From: Flagellimonas spongiicola
GTDB taxonomy: Bacteria; Bacteroidota; Bacteroidia; Flavobacteriales; Flavobacteriaceae
Assembly (NCBI RefSeq): GCF_023502425.1
Contig: NZ_JAMFMA010000003.1
Span: 310,001 to 374,000 of the forward strand
DNA length: 64,000 nucleotides
Direction of reading: 5' to 3'
The translations under genes were made by a program, and so were the position numbers. This document shows positions 1-9,127 of this stretch, in pieces. The stretch's first letter is position 1. The number at the start of each line of letters is the position of its first letter. The notes beneath the pieces were generated by a model that worked only from the letters and a program-made list of their open reading frames with translations, made no database searches and was not told the origin of the DNA.

Positions 1-387
1 ATTAGCAGTAGTTTCCAAAAATGCCAAACCAAAGGTTAAAATGTACAAAGCCAATAAGAAAAAGAAATAATTCTCCATGGCTGTGGCAGGAAAGAACAAC
101 AAGGCACCTGTGGCATACAATACCAATCCAAAAATGATTCCACGTTTATAGGAATATTTCTTTACGATATATGCAGCTGGCAAGGCCATGGTAAAATAAC
201 CCCCATAAAAAGCAGCTTGCACCCATGAAGCTTGGGTGTTGTTCAATTCAAGGATTTTCTTGAAAGCGGAAACCATAGGATTCGTAATGTCATTGGCAAA
301 ACCCCATAAAGCAAATAAGGAGGTAATCAATATAAAAGGAACCAAAACGGATTTGGAAACTACGGGGGCTTTTTGATTTTCTGGCAT
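1..387 (-). CDS. fucP: FucP-like L-fucose:H+ symporter (MFS), N-terminal part
   Basis: Inner-membrane sugar importer of the major facilitator superfamily. Only the first 129 codons are inside the window; the gene runs off the left edge. The start is ATG at 385-387, 20 nt after the stop of the fucose dehydrogenase, so it is probably the last visible gene of the same operon. The FucP-type segment FALWGFANDITNP sits in the first membrane helix (about residues 17-36), followed by a second helix containing AAFYGGYFTMALPAAYI and two further hydrophobic stretches. In the FucP family this first helix carries polar residues for proton and sugar binding. Its place in a fucose catabolic operon supports L-fucose as substrate; another 6-deoxy sugar cannot be excluded. 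Confidence 0.85.
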   Translation of the reverse strand, partial: MPENQKAPVVSKSVLVPFILITSLFALWGFANDITNPMVSAFKKILELNNTQASWVQAAFYGGYFTMALPAAYIVKKYSYKRGIIFGLVLYATGALLFFPATAMENYFFFLLALYILTFGLAFLETTAN

Positions 388-406
388 TGGTGTAAAGTTT
401 GGTTGG

Positions 407-1189
407 TTATTTAAGTGCTCTATCCAAATGGGTATATCCACCATCTACATGAATAATCTGTCCTGTAGTGTGACTGGATTTATTCGATAAAAGAAAAGCC
501 ACCATGTTGGCAATTTCTGTTTCAGTGGTCATTCTCTTACCCAAGGGTATGCGTTCGGTTATTTCCGTTAGTTTTTTTTCTGGCTCAGGGAAGGTCTTTA
601 TCCATTTATCGTATAAAGAAGTGTAACATTCTGCAACAATTACTGCATTAACGCGGATTTGGTAGGGAAGCAATTCAACCGCCCATTCTCGTGTCAGTGC
701 ATTTCTACCACCGTTGGCAGCGGCATATCCGGATGTTCCTCCTTGACCTGTTTCTGCAGTTTTGGAACCAATATTCACAATGGCTCCTTTGCTGGCTTTT
801 AATTGGGGTAAAGCATAATGGGCCATTAGATAATAATGGGTAAGATTTCTGTTTATGGATTGTACAAACTTGTCGTATCCACCATTTTCCAATCCTACGC
901 CGTCATTGATTCCGGCATTGTTCACCAAACCGTCTATCTTACCAAATTTTTGGATAACGATATCCACTGCAGCTTTACATTGGCGCGGATCTGTCAATTC
1001 GGCAATGGCATAAAAAGCATTTCCGCCATTTTGTTTTATAGATTCCACGGCTTTTATCACATCAGGTTTTGTCCTGCCAACAATCACTGGGATTGCTCCT
1101 TCATTAGCAAGTACGTTACATATGCCGTTTCCAATTCCCTTGGAACCTCCTGTAACCACAATAACCTTATTTTTCAATTCTAAATCCAT
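407..1189 (-). CDS. SDR-family L-fucose dehydrogenase (catalytic Lys replaced by Asn)
   Basis: Short-chain dehydrogenase/reductase of 260 residues, the expected first enzyme of non-phosphorylative fucose breakdown: NAD(P)-dependent oxidation of L-fucose to L-fuconolactone in the cytoplasm. The cofactor motif TGGSKGIG (residues 14-21) and the NNAG motif are present. The catalytic Ser is in NIGSK and the Tyr follows 13 residues later, but the next motif reads YAAAN, so the usual YxxxK lysine is an asparagine (codon AAC). It abuts the lactonase gene directly and is followed by fucP. The assignment to fucose rests on operon context; the same enzyme class often also oxidises D-arabinose, which has matching stereochemistry. 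Confidence 0.8.
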   Translation of the reverse strand: MDLELKNKVIVVTGGSKGIGNGICNVLANEGAIPVIVGRTKPDVIKAVESIKQNGGNAFYAIAELTDPRQCKAAVDIVIQKFGKIDGLVNNAGINDGVGLENGGYDKFVQSINRNLTHYYLMAHYALPQLKASKGAIVNIGSKTAETGQGGTSGYAAANGGRNALTREWAVELLPYQIRVNAVIVAECYTSLYDKWIKTFPEPEKKLTEITERIPLGKRMTTETEIANMVAFLLSNKSSHTTGQIIHVDGGYTHLDRALK

Positions 1190-2020
1190 TTAACCTCCGC
1201 TTTGTTCCAAATGGTAAAATTTACAGGCATTCAAACCCATGATACTAGCTAATTCTTCATCAGAAAAGTAGTTTTTGATAATAGAAAGTACTTCCTTGTA
1301 ACTGGCTGCGACCAAACATACGGGCCAATCAGAACCATACATCAATCTATCCACGCCAAAAGCTTGTGTCACCACATCTAAAAATACTTTAAAATCATCT
1401 ACATTCCACCGAAATTCCTCTGTTTCAGTGACCATTCCGGAAACTTTGCAATACAGATTTTCCAATTCGCCCAATGCCTTTATTTTTGATTTCCAAGCCT
1501 TGTCCATTCCTTTCGAAATGCTGGGTTTCGCAATATGGTCCAGGACGAATTGCTGGTCAGGATTTTTTTGAACCAATGCAATGGCGGCATCCAATTGTTG
1601 AGGATAAATCAATATATCATAGGTGAGTCCAAACTGGCTTAATTTTGCTATTCCTGATTGAAATTCGGATCGCAGCATAAAATCGTTTGGCTCGCTTTGC
1701 ACAATATGTCTTATTCCTTTTAGTGATTCATGTTGTGCGAAATACGCTAAGCGAGCTTCAACATTGGGTGCCATAAGATCTACCCAGCCCACTACACCTT
1801 TAATAAAATGATGTTCCTTGGCACAGTCCAACAAATACTCCGTTTCAGATTCAGTTTGGTCGGCTTGAACAGCTATACAACCATCAATTCCATTGGTTTC
1901 AAGAATTGGTTGTAGATCAGTTGGAGTAAAATCCCTACGGATTTTGGCCATGGAATCATCTATCCATCCGTGAGTTACCGGATTGTATTTCCAAAAATGT
2001 TGATGACTATCTATGACCAT
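1190..2020 (-). CDS. L-fuconolactonase (amidohydrolase superfamily, COG3618 type)
   Basis: Cytoplasmic TIM-barrel hydrolase of 276 residues expected to open L-fuconolactone to L-fuconate. The N-terminal strand carries the amidohydrolase HxH motif (SHQHFW, His6 and His8), the middle contains VLDHIAKP and the C-terminal part carries GSDWPVC with the conserved aspartate. Length and motifs fit the COG3618 lactonases found beside fuconate or rhamnonate dehydratases. Its stop codon is immediately next to the ATG of the downstream SDR gene, and its start is 15 nt after the upstream SDR, so the three are co-transcribed. A lactonase for another 6-deoxy sugar acid is the main alternative. Confidence 0.85.
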   Translation of the reverse strand: MVIDSHQHFWKYNPVTHGWIDDSMAKIRRDFTPTDLQPILETNGIDGCIAVQADQTESETEYLLDCAKEHHFIKGVVGWVDLMAPNVEARLAYFAQHESLKGIRHIVQSEPNDFMLRSEFQSGIAKLSQFGLTYDILIYPQQLDAAIALVQKNPDQQFVLDHIAKPSISKGMDKAWKSKIKALGELENLYCKVSGMVTETEEFRWNVDDFKVFLDVVTQAFGVDRLMYGSDWPVCLVAASYKEVLSIIKNYFSDEELASIMGLNACKFYHLEQSGG

Positions 2021-2035
2021 GGAACCAAGCGTATT

Positions 2036-2809
2036 TTATCCGTTTAATTTTATAAATCCTCCATCAATGGGGAAATCCGTGCCGGTTATAAATGCTGCTT
2101 CATCGGAACATAAATACAAAGCGAGATTAGCTACCTCTTCTGGCTTACCCATCCTTCCGATTGGCTGTGTTTTGGAAAGTTTATCAAACATCTCCTCCAC
2201 ATTATTGGGATAATTCTTATTTAAAAAACCATCAACAAAAGGCGTATGGATTCTTGCCGGAGAAATACTATTGCATCTTATATTGCAATCTAAGTAGTCT
2301 TTTGCAACGGAGTAGGTCATGGCCAAGGCAGCACCCTTGGTCATGGAATAGGCAAAGCGGTCCGCTACGGCTACCGATCCAGCAATAGAAACCATATTTA
2401 AGATTACACCACCAGATTTCTTCATATGTGGTATGGCAGCATGAATACAATTATAAACACCTTTTATGTTCACGGCGTACAGTCGGTCTAAGTCTTCTTC
2501 AGAGGTGCCCTCCACATTCCCCACATGCGCAATACCGGCATTGTTTACCAATATATTGATGGCATGTTTATTCAAAATATTAGCTACGACCTTTTGTACT
2601 TGGGATTGATTTGAAACATCACAAGAATGTGATTCTGCTTGTCCATTGCTTTTTTCTATTTCAGCGATGGTGGCATCGGCATTTTCTGAATTTAATTCAA
2701 TAATATGAACATAAGCTCCCTGCTGAGCAAAGGTTTTGGAAATTGCTTGTCCAATACCACTGCCACCTCCCGTAATAAGGGCAACTTTATTTTTGAGCGA
2801 AAATTTCAT
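2036..2809 (-). CDS. SDR-family 2-keto-3-deoxy-L-fuconate dehydrogenase
   Basis: Short-chain dehydrogenase of 257 residues, expected to oxidise 2-keto-3-deoxy-L-fuconate at C4 to 2,4-diketo-3-deoxy-L-fuconate with NAD. It has an intact TGGGSGIG cofactor motif near the N-terminus, NNAG, a catalytic Ser in NMVSIAGS and a complete YSMTK (YxxxK). I chose the ATG at 2807-2809 because the protein then starts MKFSLKNKVALITGG as SDRs normally do; an ATG 12 codons earlier (2845) would add an unsupported tail. It is the first gene of the minus-strand operon and faces the divergent GH95 gene. The function is inferred from the neighbouring dehydratase and FAH hydrolase. Confidence 0.82.
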   Translation of the reverse strand: MKFSLKNKVALITGGGSGIGQAISKTFAQQGAYVHIIELNSENADATIAEIEKSNGQAESHSCDVSNQSQVQKVVANILNKHAINILVNNAGIAHVGNVEGTSEEDLDRLYAVNIKGVYNCIHAAIPHMKKSGGVILNMVSIAGSVAVADRFAYSMTKGAALAMTYSVAKDYLDCNIRCNSISPARIHTPFVDGFLNKNYPNNVEEMFDKLSKTQPIGRMGKPEEVANLALYLCSDEAAFITGTDFPIDGGFIKLNG

Positions 2810-2845
2810 CAAAAGTAATTTAATGAGGTATTGTCTAGCTGACAA

Positions 2846-3110
2846 ACCTTGGTGATGGAAAATTAGATTTTTGTCTTTCCAAAGGCAAGAATCACATTAA
2901 CCTGTTGTGATACTTCTTTTGCACACGAGCTTGTTTTTGAAGCAATCTTACATATGTGATATAGAAAATGTATCGCAGATAGACCTCCATAATATGATAG
3001 TATGTATACAAAATGACGTAATAAGGATTAAACAGAGCAAACTAAGTATGGATGGTAGTATACCTATCAGTGGTATCCCAGCTTAATGAAATTTACATTT
3101 ATACCTAACT
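2846..3110. promoter_or_regulatory. Divergent control region between fucose operons
   Basis: This 265-bp gap must hold the promoters of both the minus-strand catabolic operon and the plus-strand glycosidase genes. I found no perfect TAnnTTTG box. A 7/8 match for the plus strand (TACATTTA) lies at 3094-3101 and one for the minus strand (TGCCTTTG) at 2887-2880. An imperfect inverted repeat, GATGGTA then GTA then TACCTATC, lies at 3051-3068, and a GTATAC palindrome at 3004-3009; either could bind a fucose-responsive regulator. This is inference only, since no regulator gene is adjacent. Confidence 0.35.
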
Positions 3111-5513
3111 ATGAAATCTCCAATTAACATCGGTATTTTCAGTATGAAACTGATAGGAATATTGCTTTTGGTTTTGGCAACTGCTTGTACGACCCAATTG
3201 GAGAATCCAAAACCAGATGAATTGAAACTTTGGTATACCAAAGAAGCAAAGTCATGGATGCGGGAGGCGCTGCCCATTGGGAATGGTTATATGGGAGCCA
3301 TGGTCTTTGGTGGAATTGATAAAGAACAGATTCAATTTAATGAAGAATCCCTATGGTCGGGAGGTCCTGGGGAATGGGAAGCATATAACGGGGGTAATAG
3401 GGCAGGAGCTCATGAATACCTACCATTGGTTCGGGAATTACTTTCTGCTGGAAAATACGAAGAAGCACACCAATTAGCTGGAAAGGAACTTACAGGAGTA
3501 ATTAAGAACAATACTGAGCATGGGCTATGGGAAGGATATGGCGCATACCAAGCCTTTGGAGATTTGTACGTGGAAGTAGAAAATGTAGGTGCTATAACTG
3601 AATATAAAAGGGAATTGAATATTTCCAAGGCACTAGCTGAAGTGCGTTACAAATCAGGGGATACCAATCATAAACGGAGCTATTTTGCTAATTATCCAAA
3701 TCGCGTCATGGTTTTCAAATTTGAAAATGATGCAAACGGAGGACTTGATTATGATATAGAACTGCAGACCCCGCATACAAATGTTCAGTACCATCAGCAT
3801 GCGGATGAACTCATTTTGGAAGGAAAATTGCAAAATAACGGTATGGCATTTGGTGCACGTGTATTGGTTACCTCCAATGACGGTCAGATTTCAATTACTG
3901 AAAACAAAATCAATGTCGAAAGCGCCAAGAGTGTAACCTTAAAACTAATCGCGGAAACCGACTATACCACTGATTATCCTCATTATAAGGGCAATGATTT
4001 TGAATCACATTTAGCGCAACGCGCAACTATACTTAAAACCAAAAGTTTTGACAATTTATTAGCTGAGCATATTGCGGACTACCAAACCCTTTTTAATCGG
4101 GTTTCACTAGAATTGGGGTCAACCGAAGCGAACACGCTTCCTACGGATGAACGATTGTTAAAGTATGGAAAAGGCTTCGCTGATCCAAGTTTGGAATCCT
4201 TATACTTTCAGTACGGTAGGTATTTGTTGATAAGTAGCTCAAGGCCAGGAACCCTGCCGGCCAACTTACAAGGTAAATGGAATGATAAAATGGCTCCGCC
4301 GTGGGCATCGGATTACCACATGAACATTAATGAACAAATGATCTATTGGCCGGCTGAAAGTACCAACTTGAGTGAGTGCCATAAGCCATTGCTGGATTAT
4401 ATGGAAACCCTGGTGGAGCCCGGAAAGCGCAGTGCAAGAGATTTTTTCAATGCCGATGGCTGGATTGTGAATACTATGAACAACACCTTTGGGTTTACAG
4501 CGCCGGGATGGGATTTTCCATGGGGTTTTTTCCCTGGTGGAGCTGCCTGGCTTAGCCAACATGCATGGGAACATTATGGCTATACACAAGATGAAGTTTA
4601 TCTGGAAGAACAAGCTTTTCCTTTGATGAAAGAAGCAGCGCAATTTTGGTTGGATTATTTGGTGGAATCTGAGGACGGCTTTTTGGTTTCTGCCCCATCA
4701 TACTCCCCAGAACATGGTGGGATTTCGTCTGGAGCTTCAATGGACATGCAAATTGTTTGGGACTTATTCACCAATTGTATAGCGGCCTGTGAGTTATTGG
4801 AAGAGGAGTCCGAATTTAAAAAGCAATTGGAGTCTGCAAAAAACAAGCTGTTGCCACCACAAATTGGAAGCTGGGGGCAACTACAGGAATGGAAGGAAGA
4901 TCGAGATGATCCTAAAAACAAACATCGACATATTTCACACTTATTTGCCTTGCATCCCGGCAATCAAATCAATTTGGAGGATACTCCGGATTTGGCCCAA
5001 GCGGCAAAAGTATCCCTTAATGCTAGAGGTGATGAAGGGACTGGGTGGTCATTAGGATGGAAAATTAATTTTTGGGCAAGGTTACAAGATGGTAACAGGT
5101 CGCATAAAATGATCAGTAGATTGTTAAGGACCACCACGGATGAAGGATTCGATATGATTCAAGGAGGCGGTACCTATAACAATTTATTGTGTGCCCATCC
5201 ACCATTTCAATTGGACGGGAATATGGGAGCAACGGCTGGAATAGCTGAAATGTTGTTGCAATCCCAAGGAGGAAGAATCAGATTGTTACCTGCGCTTCCA
5301 GATGCATGGAAATCCGGATCTGTCACGGGTTTGAAGGCCAGAGGGAATTTTGAAATAGACATGAAATGGCATAAAGGACGCTTACAATGGTCGCGAATCA
5401 AGTCAATTCTTGGAAACAACTGCACTTTAGAATACAATGGCATCAAAAGAAACATAACACTAGGAGAAAATCAAACCCTTGTATTAGGGCCCGATTTGCT
5501 GCCCCTTGATTGA
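3111..5513 (+). CDS. GH95 alpha-L-fucosidase, lipoprotein
   Basis: Exported glycoside hydrolase of 800 residues that removes terminal alpha-1,2-linked L-fucose (or L-galactose) by inversion. The lipoprotein signal ends LATAC (Cys26), so the enzyme is membrane-anchored. Family landmarks: ALPIGNGYMGAMVFGG (53-68), ESLWSGGP (79-86), NLQGKWN, HMNINEQMIYWPAE with the paired Asn405/Asn407 that activate water, SPEHG with Glu534 as candidate acid, and HPPFQLDGNMG with Asp702. Length is full for GH95. The ATG at 3144 would also give a good short lipoprotein signal and cannot be excluded. It starts the plus-strand glycosidase group and faces the fucose catabolic operon. Confidence 0.92.
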   Translation: MKSPINIGIFSMKLIGILLLVLATACTTQLENPKPDELKLWYTKEAKSWMREALPIGNGYMGAMVFGGIDKEQIQFNEESLWSGGPGEWEAYNGGNRAGAHEYLPLVRELLSAGKYEEAHQLAGKELTGVIKNNTEHGLWEGYGAYQAFGDLYVEVENVGAITEYKRELNISKALAEVRYKSGDTNHKRSYFANYPNRVMVFKFENDANGGLDYDIELQTPHTNVQYHQHADELILEGKLQNNGMAFGARVLVTSNDGQISITENKINVESAKSVTLKLIAETDYTTDYPHYKGNDFESHLAQRATILKTKSFDNLLAEHIADYQTLFNRVSLELGSTEANTLPTDERLLKYGKGFADPSLESLYFQYGRYLLISSSRPGTLPANLQGKWNDKMAPPWASDYHMNINEQMIYWPAESTNLSECHKPLLDYMETLVEPGKRSARDFFNADGWIVNTMNNTFGFTAPGWDFPWGFFPGGAAWLSQHAWEHYGYTQDEVYLEEQAFPLMKEAAQFWLDYLVESEDGFLVSAPSYSPEHGGISSGASMDMQIVWDLFTNCIAACELLEEESEFKKQLESAKNKLLPPQIGSWGQLQEWKEDRDDPKNKHRHISHLFALHPGNQINLEDTPDLAQAAKVSLNARGDEGTGWSLGWKINFWARLQDGNRSHKMISRLLRTTTDEGFDMIQGGGTYNNLLCAHPPFQLDGNMGATAGIAEMLLQSQGGRIRLLPALPDAWKSGSVTGLKARGNFEIDMKWHKGRLQWSRIKSILGNNCTLEYNGIKRNITLGENQTLVLGPDLLPLD

Positions 5514-5560
5514 GGTTAGTTAGATGAAGAACCAATTACGGATACGTAAAAAACGAATAC

Positions 5561-7639
5561 ATGCTTAAACCAATTTTAAAATTTCTTGGACTAGTCATAA
5601 CTGTCATAATTGTAGGTTGCCAACCCACCGTTGCGCCACCAAAACCACATGGGCCTTTGCCTTCAGCAAAACAATTGGAGTGGCACGAATTGGAATTCTA
5701 TGCTTTTGTGCATTTTACAACCAATACTTTTACCGATAGGGAATGGGGGTTTGGTGATGAATCACCAGAATTGTTCAACCCAACTGAGCTAGATACTAGG
5801 CAATGGGCCAGAATAGCTAAGGAAGCCGGAATGAAAGGAATTATTCTCACGGCAAAACACCATGATGGGTTTTGTTTGTGGCCATCAAAATACACCGATC
5901 ATTCTGTTGAGAATTCCCCATGGAAAGATGGAAAAGGGGATGTGGTGCAGGAATTGGCAGATGCATGCAGGGAATATGGATTGAAGTTGGGATTGTATTT
6001 GTCGCCATGGGATAGAAATCATCCGGAATATGGTAGGGAGGAATACGTCATTTATTTTCGAAATCAGTTGAAGGAATTGCTGACAAACTACGGGGATGTT
6101 TTCGAAATGTGGTTTGACGGGGCTAACGGAGGCGATGGATATTACGGAGGTGCCAACGAAACCCGTAAAATAAACACCTTGGAATATTACGATTGGCAAA
6201 CCACCTATGATTCCATTTATAAATGGTCCCCTAAAACATTGGTTTGGGGTATTGGCCCTTCAGAAGCCCGTTGGATTGGAAATGAGGAGGGTTATGCCAA
6301 TTCCACCAATTGGAGTATGTTAAAACAAGAGGAGTTATTGAAAGGGAACGTCCATTATACCGAGTTTATGAGTGGTCATGAAGACGGTGAACGTTGGGTT
6401 CCCGGAGAAGCGGATGTTTCCATCAGACCAGGATGGTTTTATCATGCCACTCAAGACAATCATGTTCGCTCACTTGGGGAGGTTGTAGACATTTATTACA
6501 AATCAATAGGTCGAAATGCCAATCTATTATTGAATTTGCCCGTGGACCGCAGAGGTTTGGTACACGATAATGACGAAGCAAGACTTATGGAAATGGTTGA
6601 GGTTATTAAAAGTGACTTTGAAAAGGAATTATTAAAGGATTCCAAGGTCATGGTTGATAATATTCGTGGGAATTCCAGTATATATTCCGCTGAAAACTTA
6701 ATCGATGGGGATAAAGAAACCTATTGGACTACGGATGATTCCTTGAAGACGGCATCAATTACGTTCAAGTTTGATGAACCTAGGGCTGTGAACAGGGTTT
6801 TGCTTCAAGAATATATAAAATTAGGTCAACGCGTTCGTGAATTTAATGTGGAGGCTTTGGTTAACGGTCGTTGGGAAACCATTACGAATGAAACCACCAT
6901 TGGTTATAAACGTATACTTAGGACCACCCGGGTAAATGCCATTGCGCTACGGATAAATATTACGGATGCTAGGGCATGTCCAATTCTACAAACGATACAA
7001 GCATTCAATGCACCAACTTTTGTACATGGCCCAAAGATCTTGCGTGATAAAAATGGAATGGTCACTATAGAAGCATTAAATCCAAGTGAGCAATTGTATT
7101 ATACACTAGACGGTTCCGAGCCTACGGAAAATAGCATTCCATATACTGAACCTTTTCCTGTGAATAAATCGGGCAGTATTAAAGCTATTTCCAGAAATAC
7201 GAAGGAAGGAATCAACAGTAAACCCGTGCATATTTGGTTAGGTACAAGTAAACACAGCTGGATAGCGACTACTACTGGAAAGGGAAAGACCACTAACCTT
7301 GAAAAATCTATTGACGATGATTTATCCACTGAAATTGAATTAGCTGTCCCAGGTCAGCTTGTTATAGATTTCAATGAAGTTTTGGAGGTTGATGGATTCA
7401 CTTATATGCCGTCCAATTCGGGTGGTAAAATTAGAACCTATCAGCTATTCACTAGTTTGGATGGATTGGTTTGGACCGAACAAATGAAAGGCGAATTTTC
7501 CAATATCAAACACAATCCAATAGTACAGGAACAATTATTTAAGGCAGCTACCACCGCAAGATATTTAAAGCTAGTTGCCAAAGAAGAAGTAGAAGGTAAA
7601 AGGAAAGTCTCAATTGCGGAAATAGGAATAATAGAATAG
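5561..7639 (+). CDS. GH29 alpha-L-fucosidase with F5/8-type C-terminal modules, lipoprotein
   Basis: Exported alpha-L-fucosidase of 692 residues. The lipoprotein signal ends IIVGC (Cys20). The catalytic barrel spans about 35-350, with TAKHHDGFCLWPS (98-110) and the nucleophile in FEMWFDGANG (Asp186). A discoidin-like F5/8 type C domain follows (about 355-485), then a chitobiase C-terminal-like segment with YYTLDGSEPTENS, then a second F5/8-like domain to the end. This domain set resembles the GH29-B group that acts on alpha-1,3/1,4-linked fucose, but linkage is inferred. It lies 47 nt after the GH95 gene, so the two may act together on fucosylated glycans. Confidence 0.9.
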   Translation: MLKPILKFLGLVITVIIVGCQPTVAPPKPHGPLPSAKQLEWHELEFYAFVHFTTNTFTDREWGFGDESPELFNPTELDTRQWARIAKEAGMKGIILTAKHHDGFCLWPSKYTDHSVENSPWKDGKGDVVQELADACREYGLKLGLYLSPWDRNHPEYGREEYVIYFRNQLKELLTNYGDVFEMWFDGANGGDGYYGGANETRKINTLEYYDWQTTYDSIYKWSPKTLVWGIGPSEARWIGNEEGYANSTNWSMLKQEELLKGNVHYTEFMSGHEDGERWVPGEADVSIRPGWFYHATQDNHVRSLGEVVDIYYKSIGRNANLLLNLPVDRRGLVHDNDEARLMEMVEVIKSDFEKELLKDSKVMVDNIRGNSSIYSAENLIDGDKETYWTTDDSLKTASITFKFDEPRAVNRVLLQEYIKLGQRVREFNVEALVNGRWETITNETTIGYKRILRTTRVNAIALRINITDARACPILQTIQAFNAPTFVHGPKILRDKNGMVTIEALNPSEQLYYTLDGSEPTENSIPYTEPFPVNKSGSIKAISRNTKEGINSKPVHIWLGTSKHSWIATTTGKGKTTNLEKSIDDDLSTEIELAVPGQLVIDFNEVLEVDGFTYMPSNSGGKIRTYQLFTSLDGLVWTEQMKGEFSNIKHNPIVQEQLFKAATTARYLKLVAKEEVEGKRKVSIAEIGIIE

Positions 7640-7658
7640 GTAAGCCAATTTAATTCAA

Positions 7659-7694
7659 AAGTACTATGAGCTTAAGTACTGCAAACCAAGTACA
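7659..7694 (+). repeat. Three short AAGTAC direct repeats upstream of fuconate dehydratase
   Basis: AAGTACT occurs at 7659-7665 and 7674-7680 and AAGTACA at 7688-7694, about 15 bp apart, just upstream of the promoter box of the dehydratase gene. The first two are near-palindromic. They could be binding sites for a regulator, but the motif is short and chance cannot be ruled out. Confidence 0.25.
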
Positions 7695-7737
7695 AGTAGT
7701 TGCATATAGTAAAGTGGTTTCTACCCTATTCATCAGA

Positions 7738-7745
7738 TATATTTG
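7738..7745 (+). promoter_or_regulatory. Bacteroidota -7 box for L-fuconate dehydratase
   Basis: TATATTTG matches the Bacteroidota -7 consensus TAnnTTTG exactly and lies 26 nt before the ATG at 7772. It also shows that the upstream in-frame ATG at 7700 would lie outside the transcript, which decides the start of the dehydratase gene. A weak -33 candidate (GGTTTC) lies about 17 nt upstream. Confidence 0.5.
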
Positions 7746-7771
7746 TTTTAATCATCATAAAATACCAATCA

Positions 7772-9106
7772 ATGAATGGTAAAATAATTTCCTTGGAAGC
7801 CAAGGATATACGATTTCCCACAAGTCAGGATTTAGATGGATCAGACGCCATGAATCCCGATCCGGATTATTCAGCAGCATATGTTATACTCAAGACGGAT
7901 CGTGAGGACGATGTGGAAGGGCATGGGTTGACGTTTACGATTGGTAGAGGGAATCAATTATGTGTTCAGGCTATTGAGGCACTTTCCCATCTCGTTGTTG
8001 GGCAAGAGATAGAACATATAGTTGGAGATTTTGGTAAGTTTTGGAACAAACTGATTGTTGGAGACAGTCAGTTACGGTGGTTAGGGCCTGAGAAGGGTGT
8101 TATCCATTTGGCAACGGGAGCGGTTGTTAACGCGATTTGGGACCTCTATGCCAAAATAAACAATAAACCGCTTTGGCAGCTTTTGGCAGATATGAGTCCG
8201 GAAGAATTGGTTCGTTGCGTTGACTTCAGTTATATAACCGATGCCATAACCCCAGAGGAAGCTTTGGAGATTTTAAAAGCGAAAGCAGCTACCAAGCAAG
8301 ACCGGGTCAACTATTTAAAGAAAAATGGTTATCCGGCTTATACCACCTCGGCAGGATGGCTTGGTTACAGTGAGGAAAAGGTTAGGCGACTGTCAAGAGA
8401 AGCCGTGGAAGAGGGTTGGAAGCATATTAAAATGAAAGTGGGCGGTAATTTGGATGAGGATATGAAAAGAGCATCCATAATCCGCGAAGAAATTGGCCCA
8501 GACTTGAAATTAATGATGGATGCAAACCAAAAATGGGATGTTGATGAAGCAATCAAGAATATCAAACAATTGGCCAAATACGATATCTATTGGTTTGAAG
8601 AACCTACCAGTCCAGACGACGTTTTAGGGCATAAAGCAATTGCTGATGCCATAAGGCCAATTAAAGTTGCTACAGGGGAACACTGTCAGAATCGGGTTAT
8701 TTTCAAACAATTTATGCAGGCAGATGCTATTGACGTTTGCCAAATCGATAGTTGTAGGGTAGGTGGTGTCAACGAGTTATTGGCCATCATGCTTATGGCG
8801 GCCAAATTCAATGTACCCGTATGTCCGCACGCAGGAGGTGTTGGACTATGCGAGCATGTGCAGCATTTGAGTATGTTGGATTACATAGCCATAAGTGGTT
8901 CATTAGATGAACGAATTATTGAATATGTGGATCATTTGCACGAACATTTCCTAGATCCTGTGGTTATAAAGAATGGAGCCTATCAAGTGCCTACAATGCC
9001 AGGGTATAGCATAGAAATTAAGGAATCATCCTTGGTTGCCTATGAATTTCCGAATGGATCGGTTTGGCAAGATATCCGAGCAAATGACACGGTACAATAT
9101 TCATAA
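7772..9106 (+). CDS. L-fuconate dehydratase (enolase superfamily)
   Basis: Cytoplasmic Mg-dependent enzyme of 444 residues converting L-fuconate to 2-keto-3-deoxy-L-fuconate (EC 4.2.1.68). Enolase-superfamily residues, counted from the chosen start: KxK in HIKMKVGG (Lys220, Lys222), metal ligands Asp250 (LMMDAN), Glu276 (WFEEP) and Glu303 (ATGEH), and His353 in CPHAGGVGLCEH. These fall two positions from the numbers I remember for the Xanthomonas campestris enzyme, which also supports the start at 7772. An ATG at 7700 would add 24 residues lying upstream of a good promoter box. It is followed after 21 nt by the FAH hydrolase of the same pathway. Confidence 0.92.
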   Translation: MNGKIISLEAKDIRFPTSQDLDGSDAMNPDPDYSAAYVILKTDREDDVEGHGLTFTIGRGNQLCVQAIEALSHLVVGQEIEHIVGDFGKFWNKLIVGDSQLRWLGPEKGVIHLATGAVVNAIWDLYAKINNKPLWQLLADMSPEELVRCVDFSYITDAITPEEALEILKAKAATKQDRVNYLKKNGYPAYTTSAGWLGYSEEKVRRLSREAVEEGWKHIKMKVGGNLDEDMKRASIIREEIGPDLKLMMDANQKWDVDEAIKNIKQLAKYDIYWFEEPTSPDDVLGHKAIADAIRPIKVATGEHCQNRVIFKQFMQADAIDVCQIDSCRVGGVNELLAIMLMAAKFNVPVCPHAGGVGLCEHVQHLSMLDYIAISGSLDERIIEYVDHLHEHFLDPVVIKNGAYQVPTMPGYSIEIKESSLVAYEFPNGSVWQDIRANDTVQYS

Positions 9107-9127
9107 AACAATTAAGTAAAAGCACTT

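Noticed and set aside
7700-7771. N-terminal extension of fuconate dehydratase from the ATG at 7700.
   Set aside because: It is hydrophobic, lies across an exact -7 promoter box and shifts the active-site numbering away from the known enzyme.
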